From NCBI GenBank assembly GCA_905221545.1, contig CAJNDO010000002.1, positions 124,001-188,000 on the forward strand: a stretch of DNA of 64,000 nucleotides. Reading direction: 5' to 3'. The first letter of the stretch is position 1. Every line of letters starts with the position of its first letter. This document shows positions 1 to 9,291 of the stretch, piece after piece. The stretch is from a bacterium. Lineage in GTDB: Bacteria; Bacillota; Bacilli; Lactobacillales; Streptococcaceae. The position numbers and the translations under genes are program-made. Below the pieces are notes generated by a model that ran no database searches, was not told the DNA's origin, and was given only the letters and a program-made list of their open reading frames with translations.

Positions 1-320
1 AGTCTAGCAAGACAGATATCTTGGCTACTGAGATGAATGATGGAAACACTCCTGTGGCAGGAGAGGCGGAAAGTCAGACCAATCTCTTAACAGGGCAATT
101 CTTGTCTGTAACGGTGCGGTTGAATCATTATTATTTGTCCAATCCGGACTATGGTTATTCCTATGAGCGCATTGTCCATACTGCAGAACATGAGTTGGGG
201 CATGCGATTGGATTGGACCATACAGATGAGAAGTCTGTGATGCAACCTGCAGGTTCCTTTTATGGTATCCAGAAAGAGGATGTTGCAAACCTTCGAAAAT
301 TATATGAGACCAATGAGTAG
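1..320 (+). CDS. Matrixin-type zinc metalloprotease, C-terminal part (5' end outside window)
   Basis: The reading frame is open from the first bases of the window, so this is the 3' end of a longer gene. The visible ~105 residues contain the metzincin zinc-binding signature [11 protein letters not shown] (nt 189-221), in which three His bind zinc and Glu is the general base, followed by SVMQP, which fits the Met-turn. This places it in the M10-like metallopeptidases found as small secreted or membrane-linked proteins in streptococci. The N-terminus, where a signal or anchor would be, is not visible, so location and substrate are unknown. It ends 38 nt before uvrC and the uvrC promoter lies in that gap. 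Confidence 0.75.
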   Translation, partial: SSKTDILATEMNDGNTPVAGEAESQTNLLTGQFLSVTVRLNHYYLSNPDYGYSYERIVHTAEHELGHAIGLDHTDEKSVMQPAGSFYGIQKEDVANLRKLYETNE

Positions 321-346
321 GGGACAATCTTTCCCTACTTTTTTGC

Positions 347-352
347 TATAAT
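347..352 (+). promoter_or_regulatory. Extended -10 promoter of uvrC, predicting a leaderless mRNA
   Basis: TGC-TATAAT ends 6 nt before the uvrC ATG (359). Transcription normally starts about 7 nt after the -10, so the mRNA should begin at the ATG itself. No Shine-Dalgarno sequence fits between them. The -35 region is poor, as is usual for extended -10 promoters. Confidence 0.6.
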
Positions 353-358
353 GGAATT

Positions 359-2200
359 ATGAACAACTTGATTAAATCAAAACTAGAGCTCTTGCCGACC
401 AGCCCTGGTTGTTACATTCACAAGGATAAAAACGGCACCATTATCTATGTAGGAAAGGCTAAAAATCTGCGCAATCGCGTGAGGTCCTATTTTCGTGGAA
501 GTCACGATACCAAGACAGAGGCCTTGGTGTCTGAAATTGTGGATTTTGAGTTTATTGTCACGGAGTCCAATATTGAGGCACTTCTCCTAGAAATTAATCT
601 TATCAAGGAAAATAAGCCTAAATACAATATCATGCTCAAGGATGATAAGTCCTATCCTTTCATCAAAATCACTAATGAACGCTATCCTCGTTTGATTATT
701 ACCCGACAGGTCAAGAAGGACGGCGGTCTTTACTTTGGTCCCTATCCAGATGTGGGGGCAGCCAATGAAATCAAGCGGTTGCTGGATCGGATTTTCCCTT
801 TTAGAAAGTGTACCAATCCACCGTCTAAGGTTTGTTTTTACTATCATATCGGTCAATGTATGGCCCACACCATCTGTAAGAAGGATGAGGCCTATTTCAA
901 GTCTATGGCTCAGGAGGTTTCTGATTTCCTAAAAGGGCAGGATGACAAAATCATCGATGAGCTCAAGGGAAAAATGGCTGCAGCAGCTCAGACTATGGAA
1001 TTTGAACGGGCTGCGGAATACCGTGACCTGATTCAGGCCATTGGAACCCTTCGGACCAAGCAACGGGTCATGGCAAAAGATTTGCAAAATCGTGACGTCT
1101 TTGGCTACTATGTGGACAAGGGTTGGATGTGTGTTCAGGTTTTCTTTGTTCGTCAAGGCAAGCTGATTGAGCGGGATGTCAATCTCTTCCCCTACTACAA
1201 CGATCCGGATGAAGACTTCTTGACCTATGTGGGACAATTTTATCAAGAAAAATCCCACCTGGTGCCCAATGAGGTGCTGATTCCGAAAGATATCGATGAA
1301 GAAGCCATCAAGGCCTTGGTGGATACCAAGATTCTCAAACCTCAACGTGGAGAGAAAAAACAACTGGTTAATTTGGCTATAAAGAATGCTCGAGTCAGTC
1401 TAGAGCAGAAGTTCAATCTGTTAGAAAAATCTGTCGAAAAAACACAAGGAGCTATTGAAAATCTAGGTCGCTTACTCCAAATCCCGACTCCAGTCCGTAT
1501 CGAATCCTTCGATAACTCTAATATCATGGGAACTAGTCCTGTTTCAGCCATGGTGGTCTTTGTCAACGGCAAACCAAGTAAAAAAGATTATCGTAAATAC
1601 AAAATCAAGACTGTGGTTGGACCGGACGACTATGCGAGTATGCGTGAGGTTATCCGCAGACGCTATGGTCGAGTTCAACGTGAGGCTTTAACTCCGCCAG
1701 ATTTGATTGTGATTGATGGTGGACAAGGTCAAGTCAATACCGCCAAGCAGGTCATCCAAGATGAACTAGGCTTGGATATTCCAATTGCTGGGCTTCAAAA
1801 GAATGACAAGCACCAAACCCATGAATTGCTCTTTGGAGATCCGCTGGAGGTGGTGGAGTTGTCTCGCAATTCTCAGGAATTTTTCCTTCTCCAACGCATC
1901 CAAGATGAGGTCCACCGCTTTGCCATCACCTTCCACCGCCAACTGCGCTCCAAAAATTCCTTTTCATCACAACTGGATGGGATTGAAGGTTTGGGGCCTA
2001 AACGCAAGCAAAATCTCATGAAACATTTCAAGTCTCTAACCAAAATCAAGGAAGCTAGTGTGGATGAGATTGTCGAAGTTGGGGTGCCAAGAGCAGTCGC
2101 AGAAGCGGTTCAGAGGAAGTTGAATCCGCAGGAAGAAGTGGAATTAGCTCAAGTGGCGGAAAAGAGTGTAGATTATCAAACGGACACTGGACATGATTAA
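359..2200 (+). CDS. uvrC: Excinuclease ABC subunit C
   Basis: UvrC makes both incisions around UvrAB-bound lesions in nucleotide excision repair. The 613 residues show the full family order. A GIY-YIG nuclease domain at the N-terminus ([14 protein letters not shown], about residues 28-41) makes the 3' cut. A UVR motif (about 199-226, containing [13 protein letters not shown]) binds UvrB. An RNase H-like domain ([19 protein letters not shown] near 385, IDGGQGQV near 457) makes the 5' cut. The C-terminal helix-hairpin-helix ([16 protein letters not shown], about 543-558) binds DNA. Length is normal. The ATG at 359 is the first codon of the GIY-YIG-containing frame and has no ribosome-binding site, which fits a leaderless start. 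Confidence 0.97.
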   Translation: MNNLIKSKLELLPTSPGCYIHKDKNGTIIYVGKAKNLRNRVRSYFRGSHDTKTEALVSEIVDFEFIVTESNIEALLLEINLIKENKPKYNIMLKDDKSYPFIKITNERYPRLIITRQVKKDGGLYFGPYPDVGAANEIKRLLDRIFPFRKCTNPPSKVCFYYHIGQCMAHTICKKDEAYFKSMAQEVSDFLKGQDDKIIDELKGKMAAAAQTMEFERAAEYRDLIQAIGTLRTKQRVMAKDLQNRDVFGYYVDKGWMCVQVFFVRQGKLIERDVNLFPYYNDPDEDFLTYVGQFYQEKSHLVPNEVLIPKDIDEEAIKALVDTKILKPQRGEKKQLVNLAIKNARVSLEQKFNLLEKSVEKTQGAIENLGRLLQIPTPVRIESFDNSNIMGTSPVSAMVVFVNGKPSKKDYRKYKIKTVVGPDDYASMREVIRRRYGRVQREALTPPDLIVIDGGQGQVNTAKQVIQDELGLDIPIAGLQKNDKHQTHELLFGDPLEVVELSRNSQEFFLLQRIQDEVHRFAITFHRQLRSKNSFSSQLDGIEGLGPKRKQNLMKHFKSLTKIKEASVDEIVEVGVPRAVAEAVQRKLNPQEEVELAQVAEKSVDYQTDTGHD

Positions 2201-2236
2201 AGAGAGCTTTCTTAATAGAATTGTACAAACTAAAAA

Positions 2237-2260
2237 CGATTGGCTGGTCCAATCGCTTTT
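2237..2260 (+). terminator. Rho-independent terminator after uvrC
   Basis: Perfect 7-bp stem CGATTGG / CCAATCG with a 5-nt loop, followed by CTTTT. It lies between the convergent uvrC and the amino-acid-binding lipoprotein gene and may serve both. Confidence 0.7.
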
Positions 2261-2267
2261 ATATATC

Positions 2268-3068
2268 TTATTGTAACTGAGATTGATCTGGCAGATAAGA
2301 ACCACCTAGATAAGTGTTGCTGAGTTTTTCAAGAGTTCCATCTTGATAGAGTTCTTTGAGCGCTTTATCAAATTTTTCTTTAAACTCTTTTTGGTCGCTT
2401 GAGAAAACAATATAGTTGTTGGGGCTATCGGCAGAAGCTAAATCAACGACTGAGAGGTCTAAGCCACGGTCCTTGATAATCTTTTGAACGGATACCTTGT
2501 CAAAAACTAGGAAATCAAATTCACCGTTAGAAAGGTCAAGGATTCGTTTGCCGATATCCTCACCAGAAAAATCAATTGTAGCAGGATTGTCAGTGTGTTT
2601 TTGATTCCAGTTATTGATGAATTGAGCATTAGAAGTTCCAGTATCCTCTTGCGTTGTTTTACCAGCGATTTGCTCAAGAGAAGTCAAAGGATTTTTCTTG
2701 TTGCTGACGAGGACGAGGGGATTGTTCGAAATTGGAAGTGAGTAAAGGTATTTTTCAGCACGTTCTTTTGTGTAACTCAAGTTATTGGCTGCAGCTTGAT
2801 AGTGACCAGAATCAAGTCCTGGGAAGATACTCTCCCAGGCAGTTCTTTGGAATTGAATCTCGTAGTCGCTGAGTTTTTCATCCACTGCCTTTAGAACTTC
2901 GATGTCAAAGCCTGTCAGATTTCCCTTGTCTTCGTAGTCAAATGGTGGCACATCACCAGCTGTAGCAACGACGATTATCTTTTGAGCGCTGGTCTCTTTG
3001 GGTGTGGATTGATTCCCACAGGCAACTAAAAATGGGAGGATGAGTAGTAATAAGCTAAATTTTTTCAT
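2268..3068 (-). CDS. Amino-acid ABC transporter substrate-binding lipoprotein
   Basis: A 266-residue extracellular solute-binding protein of family 3 (polar amino acids). It starts with a lipoprotein signal peptide (MKKFSLLLLILPFLVACGN) whose lipobox LVAC gives Cys as the lipidated residue. The body has the typical start of the mature domain (VATAGDVPPFDYEDKGNLTG) and the FDIEVLKAV segment. The start at 3068 is preferred over an upstream ATG at 3083 because GGAGAC lies 7 nt before it and the signal peptide then begins correctly. No permease or ATPase gene lies beside it, so it probably works with a transporter encoded elsewhere. The exact ligand cannot be read from the sequence. Confidence 0.9.
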   Translation of the reverse strand: MKKFSLLLLILPFLVACGNQSTPKETSAQKIIVVATAGDVPPFDYEDKGNLTGFDIEVLKAVDEKLSDYEIQFQRTAWESIFPGLDSGHYQAAANNLSYTKERAEKYLYSLPISNNPLVLVSNKKNPLTSLEQIAGKTTQEDTGTSNAQFINNWNQKHTDNPATIDFSGEDIGKRILDLSNGEFDFLVFDKVSVQKIIKDRGLDLSVVDLASADSPNNYIVFSSDQKEFKEKFDKALKELYQDGTLEKLSNTYLGGSYLPDQSQLQ

Positions 3069-3200
3069 AATGTCTCCATTCAAATGTAAAGTACTTGCTA
3101 GTTTATCAGAAACTGTCCTGATGAACCAATATATATTTTTTATGGTTGCGATAAAAAAACTTAATCATGGAAAATATCTGCAACCTCTTTCAAATTATGG

Positions 3201-3206
3201 TAGAAT
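3201..3206 (+). promoter_or_regulatory. Extended -10 of the nitroreductase-pepV operon
   Basis: TGG-TAGAAT lies 32 nt before the nitroreductase ATG, with AAAGGA as ribosome-binding site at 3225-3230. No good -35 hexamer is seen. Confidence 0.5.
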
Positions 3207-3238
3207 GGAAGCAGTAGAATTAGAAAAGGAAATCGATT

Positions 3239-3844
3239 ATGAAATTTCTTGAATTAAATAAAAAACGTCATGCGACCAAGCATTTCACTGACAAGCCAGT
3301 GGATCCCAAAGATGTGCGTACGGCTATCGAAATTGCAACCTTGGCTCCAAGTGCCCACAACAGCCAGCCTTGGAAATTTGTGGTGGTACGTGAGAAAAAT
3401 GCCGAACTGGCAAAATTAGCTTATGGTTCAAACTTTGAGCAGGTATCATCAGCACCTGTAACCATTGCCTTGTTCACAGATACAGATTTGGCCAAACGCG
3501 CTCGCAAGATTGCCCGAGTTGGTGGTGCTAACAATTTCTCAGAAGAGCAACTACAATATTTCATGAAGAATTTACCAGCTGAATTTGCCCGTTACAATGA
3601 ACAACAAGTCAGCGACTACCTAGCCCTCAATGCAGGTTTGGTTGCTATGAATTTGGTTCTTGCATTGACAGACCAAGGAATCGGATCAAATCTTATTCTT
3701 GGTTTTGACAAATCAAAAATTAACGAAGTTTTGGACATCGAAGACCGTTTCCGCCCAGAACTTTTGATTACAGTGGGTTACACAGACGAAAAATTGGAAC
3801 CAAGCTACCGCTTGCCAGTAGATGAAATCATCGAGAAAAGATAG
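3239..3844 (+). CDS. Nitroreductase family protein (FMN-dependent NAD(P)H oxidoreductase)
   Basis: The 201-residue protein matches the nitroreductase fold. The N-terminal segment KKRHATKHF carries the basic residues that hold the FMN phosphate. LAPSAHNSQPWKFVVVR (about residues 36-52) is the family's SxxNxQPW flavin-binding signature. The C-terminal half has the glycine-containing stretch GIGSNLILGF and ends with LLITVGY. The physiological substrate is not predictable: such enzymes reduce quinones, nitroaromatics or flavins. The gene is 14 nt upstream of pepV and shares its promoter. Confidence 0.9.
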   Translation: MKFLELNKKRHATKHFTDKPVDPKDVRTAIEIATLAPSAHNSQPWKFVVVREKNAELAKLAYGSNFEQVSSAPVTIALFTDTDLAKRARKIARVGGANNFSEEQLQYFMKNLPAEFARYNEQQVSDYLALNAGLVAMNLVLALTDQGIGSNLILGFDKSKINEVLDIEDRFRPELLITVGYTDEKLEPSYRLPVDEIIEKR

Positions 3845-3857
3845 AAAGAAGAAAAAA

Positions 3858-5258
3858 ATGACAGCAATTGATTTTACAGCAGAAGTAGAAAAACGCAAAG
3901 AAGACCTCTTGGCTGACTTGTTTAGCCTTTTAGAAATCAACTCAGAACGTGATGACAGCAAGGCTGATGCTGAGCATCCATTTGGGCCTGGGCCGGTCAA
4001 AGCCTTGGAAAAATTCCTTGAAATTGCAGATCGTGATGGTTACCCAACTAAGAATGTTGATAACTATGCAGGACATTTTGAGTTTGGTGAAGGAGAAGAA
4101 GTTCTCGGAATCTTTGCCCACATGGACGTGGTGCCAGCTGGTAGCGGTTGGGACACAGACCCTTATACACCAACTATCAAAGACGGTCGTCTTTATGCGC
4201 GTGGTGCTTCAGATGACAAGGGGCCTACAACAGCTTGTTACTATGGTTTGAAAATCATCAAAGAATTGGGACTTCCAACTTCTAAGAAAGTTCGTTTCAT
4301 CGTCGGAACAGACGAAGAATCAGGCTGGGCAGACATGGACTACTACTTTGAACATGTAGGACTTGCAAAACCAGACTTCGGTTTCTCTCCTGATGCTGAA
4401 TTCCCAATCATCAATGGTGAAAAAGGAAACATCACAGAATACCTCCACTTTGCAGGTGAAAATACAGGTGCTGCCAGTCTTCATAGCTTTACAGGTGGTT
4501 TGCGTGAAAATATGGTGCCTGAATCAGCAACAGCAGTCGTTTCAGGTGATTTGGCTGACTTGCAAGCTAAACTAGATGCCTTTGTTGCAGAACACAAACT
4601 CAGAGGGGAAATTCAAGAAGAAGCTGGTCAATACAAGGTGACCATCATTGGTAAATCAGCCCACGGTGCTATGCCTGCTTCAGGTGTCAATGGTGCGACT
4701 TACCTAGCCCTCTTCCTCAGTCAGTTTGACTTTGCTGGACCTGCAAAAGACTATCTTGAAATTGCTGGTAAGATTCTCTTGAATGACCATGAGGGTGAAA
4801 ATCTCAAGATTGCTCATGTGGATGAAAAGATGGGTGCCCTTTCTATGAATGCGGGTGTCTTCCGCTTCGATGAAACAAGTGCTGACAATACCATTGCCCT
4901 TAATATCCGCTATCCAAAAGGAACCAGCCCAGAGCAAATCAAGTCTATCCTTGAGAACTTGCCAGTTGCTTCTGTTAGCCTTTCTGAACACGGACACACT
5001 CCTCACTATGTGCCAATGGAAGATCCACTTGTGCAAACCTTGTTGAATGTCTATGAAAAACAAACTGGTCTTCAAGGTCATGAACAAGTCATCGGTGGTG
5101 GTACTTTTGGTCGCTTGCTAGAACGTGGGGTTGCCTACGGCGCTATGTTCCCAGACTCAATTGACACCATGCACCAAGCCAATGAATTTATCGCCTTGGA
5201 CGATCTCTTCCGAGCAGCAGCAATCTATGCTGAAGCTATTTACGAATTGATCAAATAA
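3858..5258 (+). CDS. pepV: Dipeptidase PepV (M20 family)
   Basis: A 466-residue zinc aminopeptidase that cleaves dipeptides in the cytoplasm and supplies amino acids from peptide uptake. Family features are FAHMDVVPAG (His and Asp zinc ligands, about residue 85), YARGASDDKGP with the bridging Asp, TDEESGW with the catalytic Glu, and the C-terminal zinc ligand in DTMHQANEF. Length matches lactococcal and lactobacillar PepV. The ATG at 3858 gives the usual N-terminus MTAIDFTAEV; an in-frame ATG at 3822 would add a lysine-rich tail lying inside the nitroreductase gene and is rejected. The pepV start follows AGAAAGAAG, a weak ribosome-binding site, so translation may be partly coupled to the upstream gene. 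Confidence 0.95.
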   Translation: MTAIDFTAEVEKRKEDLLADLFSLLEINSERDDSKADAEHPFGPGPVKALEKFLEIADRDGYPTKNVDNYAGHFEFGEGEEVLGIFAHMDVVPAGSGWDTDPYTPTIKDGRLYARGASDDKGPTTACYYGLKIIKELGLPTSKKVRFIVGTDEESGWADMDYYFEHVGLAKPDFGFSPDAEFPIINGEKGNITEYLHFAGENTGAASLHSFTGGLRENMVPESATAVVSGDLADLQAKLDAFVAEHKLRGEIQEEAGQYKVTIIGKSAHGAMPASGVNGATYLALFLSQFDFAGPAKDYLEIAGKILLNDHEGENLKIAHVDEKMGALSMNAGVFRFDETSADNTIALNIRYPKGTSPEQIKSILENLPVASVSLSEHGHTPHYVPMEDPLVQTLLNVYEKQTGLQGHEQVIGGGTFGRLLERGVAYGAMFPDSIDTMHQANEFIALDDLFRAAAIYAEAIYELIK

Positions 5259-5264
5259 AACGAT

Positions 5265-5298
5265 AGAAGTCTGAGATTGTATGCTTGGACTTCTTTTT
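5265..5298 (+). terminator. Terminator after pepV
   Basis: Stem AGAAGTC / GACTTCT followed by five T. The T run ends directly at the GGAGGG ribosome-binding site of the next gene, so read-through would feed the downstream pair. Confidence 0.55.
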
Positions 5299-5311
5299 GG
5301 AGGGAAAACAG

Positions 5312-5902
5312 ATGTCTCAAATCGAAAGAATCAAGCAGGCTATTATAGCGGATCCACAGAATGCCAGCTATACAGAACGAGGAATTGACCCTCTCTTTGC
5401 AGCGCCAAAAACTGCTCGCATTAATATTGTCGGTCAGGCACCGGGACTTAAAACCCAAGAAGCAGGCCTGTATTGGAAGGACAAGAGTGGTGACCGCTTG
5501 CGGGAGTGGCTAGGTGTGGATGAAGATACCTTTTACAATTCAGGTTATTTTGCTGTTTTGCCTATGGATTTCTACTTTCCAGGGCATGGCAAGTCAGGTG
5601 ATCTTCCACCTCGTACTGGTTTTGCAGAAAAATGGCATCCGCAGCTCTTGCAAGAATTACCAGATATTCAGTTAACCCTCTTAATTGGACAATATGCCCA
5701 AGCCTACTATTTACAGGAGAAAATCAGTAGCAAGGTGACAGAACGAGTAAGACATTACCAGAACTATCTGCCAGACTATTTTCCACTAGTTCACCCCTCA
5801 CCACGAAATCAAATCTGGATGGCCAAAAATCCTTGGTTCGAGACAGAAGTGGTGCCAGACTTGAAAAAAAGAATTAAAGCTATTTTAGGAGAAAAAGAAT
5901 GA
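5312..5902 (+). CDS. Uracil-DNA glycosylase family protein
   Basis: The 196-residue product belongs to the uracil-DNA glycosylase superfamily (YcfM/UDG-like group, not the classic family-1 Ung). Seen are the N-terminal glycosylase motif INIVGQAPGLKTQEAG, the aromatic stretch YFAVLPMDFYFPG and the C-terminal HPSPRNQIW, corresponding to the DNA-intercalation loop region. It may remove damaged bases or act on nucleic acids in another way. The ATG at 5312 is chosen because GGAGGG lies 7 nt before it. The stop overlaps the ATG of the rhodanese gene (ATGA), so the two are translationally coupled. Confidence 0.8.
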   Translation: MSQIERIKQAIIADPQNASYTERGIDPLFAAPKTARINIVGQAPGLKTQEAGLYWKDKSGDRLREWLGVDEDTFYNSGYFAVLPMDFYFPGHGKSGDLPPRTGFAEKWHPQLLQELPDIQLTLLIGQYAQAYYLQEKISSKVTERVRHYQNYLPDYFPLVHPSPRNQIWMAKNPWFETEVVPDLKKRIKAILGEKE

Positions 5903-6186
5903 AAGAAATAACCTTTGACGAATTTTACCAGCTTTACCAAAACGACCAATTTTCTCTAGTTGACGTGAGAGAAGTGGATGAGTTTGAAGCTCTTCATTTA
6001 GAAGGTGCCTATAACCTACCGCTTAGTCAATTGGCTGATACCTTTGATCAGCTGGACAAGGAGCAGTTACATTATGTCATTTGTAAATCTGGAATGAGAT
6101 CGGCGCGTGCTTGTCAATTTCTAGCTGAACAAGGTTATGAAGTTATCAATGTTCAAGGTGGCATGTTAGCCTTTGAAGAACTGTAA
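5899..6186 (+). CDS. Rhodanese-like domain protein
   Basis: A single 95-residue rhodanese domain. SLVDVREVDEFEALHLEGAYNLPL is split by position as the CH2A motif (DVREVDEFE, about residues 21-29) and the helix that follows. The active-site loop is CKSGMRSA (about 62-69), with the Cys that carries persulfide sulfur. Small proteins of this type move sulfur or act as thiosulfate sulfurtransferases. It overlaps the glycosylase-like gene by 4 nt and is the last gene of the pair before a terminator. Confidence 0.9.
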   Translation: MKEITFDEFYQLYQNDQFSLVDVREVDEFEALHLEGAYNLPLSQLADTFDQLDKEQLHYVICKSGMRSARACQFLAEQGYEVINVQGGMLAFEEL

Positions 6187-6196
6187 ACAGTAGACT

Positions 6197-6238
6197 TTCT
6201 CCTACTCGGTGTGGACTGGGTAGGAGAATTTTATTTTT
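6197..6238 (+). terminator. Terminator after the rhodanese gene
   Basis: Stem TTCTCCTAC / GTAGGAGAA with a 14-nt loop, then TTTTATTTTT. Confidence 0.75.
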
Positions 6239-6313
6239 AGACAATTCTCATTTTTAAGAATCTTGAAAACATTCAATATTTACTTCGTGATACTTTTTTC
6301 ATACTCTTATTCA

Positions 6314-6322
6314 TGATATACT
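6314..6322 (+). promoter_or_regulatory. Extended -10 of brnQ
   Basis: TGA-TATACT about 35 nt before the brnQ start. The -35 region is T-rich without a clear hexamer. Confidence 0.45.
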
Positions 6323-6356
6323 AAGTCAGTATTTTATAAATATGAAGGAGATTTTC

Positions 6357-7682
6357 ATGGCTAAAAAAGGTGCTCTAACAGGTTTGCTCCTGTTCGGAAT
6401 ATTTTTTGGTGCGGGGAACTTGATTTTTCCGCCTTCTCTAGGTGCTCTATCTGGGGAACATTTTCTTCCTGCCATCGCAGGTTTTGTCTTTTCAGGCGTT
6501 GGTATCGCCGTCTTGACCCTTATTATTGGAACGCTCAATCCTAAAGGATATATTCACGAGATTTCAACAAAGGTAGCGCCTTGGTTTGCGACTCTCTACC
6601 TCTCAGTTCTTTACTTGTCAATCGGTCCATTCTTTGCTATCCCACGTACAGCTACAACAGCTTACGAAGTAGGGATTAGCCCCCTTTTGTCTGATGCAAA
6701 TAAAGGTCTTGGTTTGATTGTCTTTACGGTTCTGTATTTTGCGGCAGCCTATTTGATTTCGCTTAATCCATCAAAAATCTTAGACCGTATCGGCCGTATT
6801 TTAACGCCAGTCTTTGCGATTTTGATTGTTATTTTGGTTGTTCTAGGAGCTTTCAAATACGGTGGAACAAGTCCTCAAGCTTCTTCAGCCGCTTATCAAG
6901 CTTCTGCCTTTGGTACAGGTTTCCTAGAAGGTTACAATACCTTGGATGCCCTTGCCTCAGTTGCCTTTAGCGTAATCGCAGTTCAAACCTTGAAACAACT
7001 TGGATTTTCAAGTAAGAAAGAATACATTTCAACTATTTGGGTTGTTGGTATCGTTGTTGCCCTTGCTTTCAGCGCTCTTTACATCGGTTTAGGTTTCCTT
7101 GGAAATCATTTCCCAGTACCTGCTGAAGCGATGAAAGGTGGAACACCAGGTGTTTATATCTTGTCACAAGCTACTCAAGAAATCTTTGGCTCAACAGCTC
7201 AACTCTTCCTTGCAGCTATGGTTACCGTAACCTGCTTCACAACGACTGTTGGTTTGATTGTGTCGACAGCTGAGTTCTTTAATGAGCGTTTCCCACAAAT
7301 CAGCTACAAGGTTTATGCGACAGCCTTTACCTTGATTGGATTTGCGATTGCCAACTTGGGTCTTGATGCGATTATCAAGTACTCAATTCCGGTACTGGTT
7401 ATCTTGTACCCAATAACGATTGCCATCGTTATGATTGTCATTGTCAACAAATTTGTGGCTCTTTCAAAACCAGGTATGCAGTTGACAATTGCTGTTGTTA
7501 CAGCTATTGCTATTGCAAGCGTATTAGGAAGCTCATTTAAAGTTGAATTTCTTGCAAACCTTGTCAACGCTCTTCCTTTTGCCAAGGCATCACTCCCATG
7601 GTTGGTACCAGCCATTGTCGGAATCTTGCTCTCATTGGTTTTACCAAACAAGCAAGAAAGTGATGTTTTTGAAATGGATTAA
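6357..7682 (+). CDS. brnQ: Branched-chain amino acid:cation symporter
   Basis: A 441-residue integral membrane protein of the LIVCS family that imports Leu, Ile and Val with Na+ or H+. It starts with the conserved first helix LLLFGIFFGAGNLIFPPSLG, and about twelve hydrophobic segments follow. The loop GPFFAIPRTATTAYEVGI is a strong family signature. The start at 6357 has AAGGAG 6 nt upstream; the ATG at 6342 lies before that site and is unlikely. The gene stands alone between terminators. Confidence 0.93.
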   Translation: MAKKGALTGLLLFGIFFGAGNLIFPPSLGALSGEHFLPAIAGFVFSGVGIAVLTLIIGTLNPKGYIHEISTKVAPWFATLYLSVLYLSIGPFFAIPRTATTAYEVGISPLLSDANKGLGLIVFTVLYFAAAYLISLNPSKILDRIGRILTPVFAILIVILVVLGAFKYGGTSPQASSAAYQASAFGTGFLEGYNTLDALASVAFSVIAVQTLKQLGFSSKKEYISTIWVVGIVVALAFSALYIGLGFLGNHFPVPAEAMKGGTPGVYILSQATQEIFGSTAQLFLAAMVTVTCFTTTVGLIVSTAEFFNERFPQISYKVYATAFTLIGFAIANLGLDAIIKYSIPVLVILYPITIAIVMIVIVNKFVALSKPGMQLTIAVVTAIAIASVLGSSFKVEFLANLVNALPFAKASLPWLVPAIVGILLSLVLPNKQESDVFEMD

Positions 7683-7688
7683 TCACTG

Positions 7689-7734
7689 AAATCACTTTTG
7701 TAGCTAAGTCTACAGGAGTGATTTTCTTTTTTTA
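7689..7734 (+). terminator. Terminator after brnQ
   Basis: Stem AAATCACT / AGTGATTT with an inner helix, followed by a T-rich run. Confidence 0.7.
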
Positions 7735-7748
7735 TCCGATGATAAATG

Positions 7749-7757
7749 TGTTATAAT
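7749..7757 (+). promoter_or_regulatory. Extended -10 of the M42 peptidase-HIT-ldcB operon
   Basis: TGT-TATAAT 22 nt before the peptidase ATG; ribosome-binding site GAGGTGA at about 7770. Confidence 0.6.
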
Positions 7758-7779
7758 AGGTAGCAAAAGAGGTGAAGAA

Positions 7780-8817
7780 ATGAATCAAACAGTAGAATAT
7801 ATCAAAGAACTGACAGCCATTGCGTCGCCAACGGGTTTCACTCGTGAGATTTCAGACTATTTAGTCAAGACTCTAGAAGGTTTCGGTTACCAACCGGTTC
7901 GCACAGCCAAGGGCGGTGTCAATGTAACTATCAAAGGGCAAAATGATGAAGAGCATCGCTATGTGACAGCCCATGTAGATACGCTTGGTGCCATTGTTCG
8001 TGCTGTCAAACCAGATGGCCGTCTTAAATTGGACCGTATCGGTGGTTTTCCTTGGAACATGATCGAAGGTGAAAACTGTACTGTTCATGTGGCTAGTACA
8101 GGTGAAAAAGTATCAGGAACCATCCTTATCCACCAAACTTCTTGCCATGTTTATAAGGATGCTGGGACTGCAGAACGCACGCAGGACAATATGGAAGTGC
8201 GTTTGGATGCAAAAGTGACCAATGAAAAAGAAACTCGCGCTCTTGGGATTGACGTTGGTGATTTTATCAGCTTTGACCCACGAACTATCGTAACAGAGAC
8301 AGGTTTTATTAAGTCTCGTCATTTGGATGACAAGGTCAGCGCAGCGATTTTGCTTAACCTGCTTCGTATTTATAAGGAAGAGAAGATTGAATTGCCAGTT
8401 ACAACCCATTTTGCTTTTTCAGTCTTTGAAGAAGTGGGACACGGTGCTAATTCTAATATCCCTGCTCAGGTAGTAGAATATCTGGCTGTGGATATGGGAG
8501 CCATGGGAGATGACCAGCAAACAGATGAGTACACGGTGTCTATCTGTGTCAAGGATGCTTCAGGTCCTTATCACTATGACTTCCGTCAACACTTGGTGGC
8601 CTTGGCGAAAGAACAAGACATTCCATTTAAGTTGGATATCTATCCATTTTATGGTTCGGATGCTTCAGCTGCCATGTCTGCAGGTGCAGAAGTCAAACAT
8701 GCCCTTCTTGGTGCTGGTATCGAGTCTAGCCATTCTTATGAGCGTACTCATATTGACTCGGTGGTCGCAACGGAACGCATGGTTGATGCTTATCTTAAGA
8801 GAGGATTGGTAGATTGA
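7780..8817 (+). CDS. M42-family metallo-aminopeptidase
   Basis: The 345-residue protein has the co-catalytic metal site of M42 peptidases: VTAHVDTLG (His ligand and Asp, about residues 64-72), HLDDKVSA with the bridging Asp (about 182-189), FEEVGHG with catalytic and ligand Glu, and VDMGAM with a further Asp ligand. The family includes glutamyl aminopeptidases and endoglucanase-like proteins that trim peptides in large tetrahedral assemblies. The exact specificity, and whether the name pepA applies, cannot be settled. The stop is followed after one base by the HIT-protein ATG. Confidence 0.88.
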   Translation: MNQTVEYIKELTAIASPTGFTREISDYLVKTLEGFGYQPVRTAKGGVNVTIKGQNDEEHRYVTAHVDTLGAIVRAVKPDGRLKLDRIGGFPWNMIEGENCTVHVASTGEKVSGTILIHQTSCHVYKDAGTAERTQDNMEVRLDAKVTNEKETRALGIDVGDFISFDPRTIVTETGFIKSRHLDDKVSAAILLNLLRIYKEEKIELPVTTHFAFSVFEEVGHGANSNIPAQVVEYLAVDMGAMGDDQQTDEYTVSICVKDASGPYHYDFRQHLVALAKEQDIPFKLDIYPFYGSDASAAMSAGAEVKHALLGAGIESSHSYERTHIDSVVATERMVDAYLKRGLVD

Positions 8818-8818
8818 T

Positions 8819-9289
8819 ATGTGCCTTATATGTCAGAGAATTGAGCTCATCAAGAAGGGAGAAAATCCCTATTTTGTCAAAGAGTTGGAAACAGGCTATC
8901 TTGTGATTGGGGACCACCAGTATTTTGCAGGCTATAGTCTCTTTCTAGCCAAGGAACACGTTACCGAATTGCACCATTTGAAAAAGGAAACCAGACTCCA
9001 TTTTCTAGAGGAAATGAGTGTGGTTCAAGAGGCAGTTGCTAAGGCTTTTTCTGCTGAGAAAATGAATATCGAACTGCTAGGAAATGGTGATGCCCATCTT
9101 CATTGGCATCTGTTTCCTAGACGGACAGGTGATATGAATGGCCACGGTCTCAAGGGACGTGGGCCAGTCTGGTGGGTTCCCTTTGAAGAAATGACCTCAG
9201 AAACCTGCCGAGCAAAACCAGATGAGATTAAAAGATTAGTCAAACGTTTATCGTCAGAACTAAATAAACTATTAGAAATAAAGGAGTAG
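8819..9289 (+). CDS. HIT family protein
   Basis: A 156-residue histidine-triad nucleotide-binding protein. The triad appears as HLHWHLFPR (about residues 99-107), preceded by NIELLGNGDAH. The N-terminal CxxC (CLICQR) could bind zinc, as in some HIT proteins. Such proteins hydrolyse phosphoramidates or dinucleotides. It is tightly packed between the M42 peptidase (1 nt) and ldcB (2 nt), so the three are co-transcribed. Confidence 0.9.
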   Translation: MCLICQRIELIKKGENPYFVKELETGYLVIGDHQYFAGYSLFLAKEHVTELHHLKKETRLHFLEEMSVVQEAVAKAFSAEKMNIELLGNGDAHLHWHLFPRRTGDMNGHGLKGRGPVWWVPFEEMTSETCRAKPDEIKRLVKRLSSELNKLLEIKE

Positions 9290-9291
9290 AA

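Noticed and set aside
3040..3252. 70-residue plus-strand frame before the nitroreductase gene
   Set aside because: It runs over the lipoprotein gene's start region and the nitroreductase promoter and shows no protein-like pattern.
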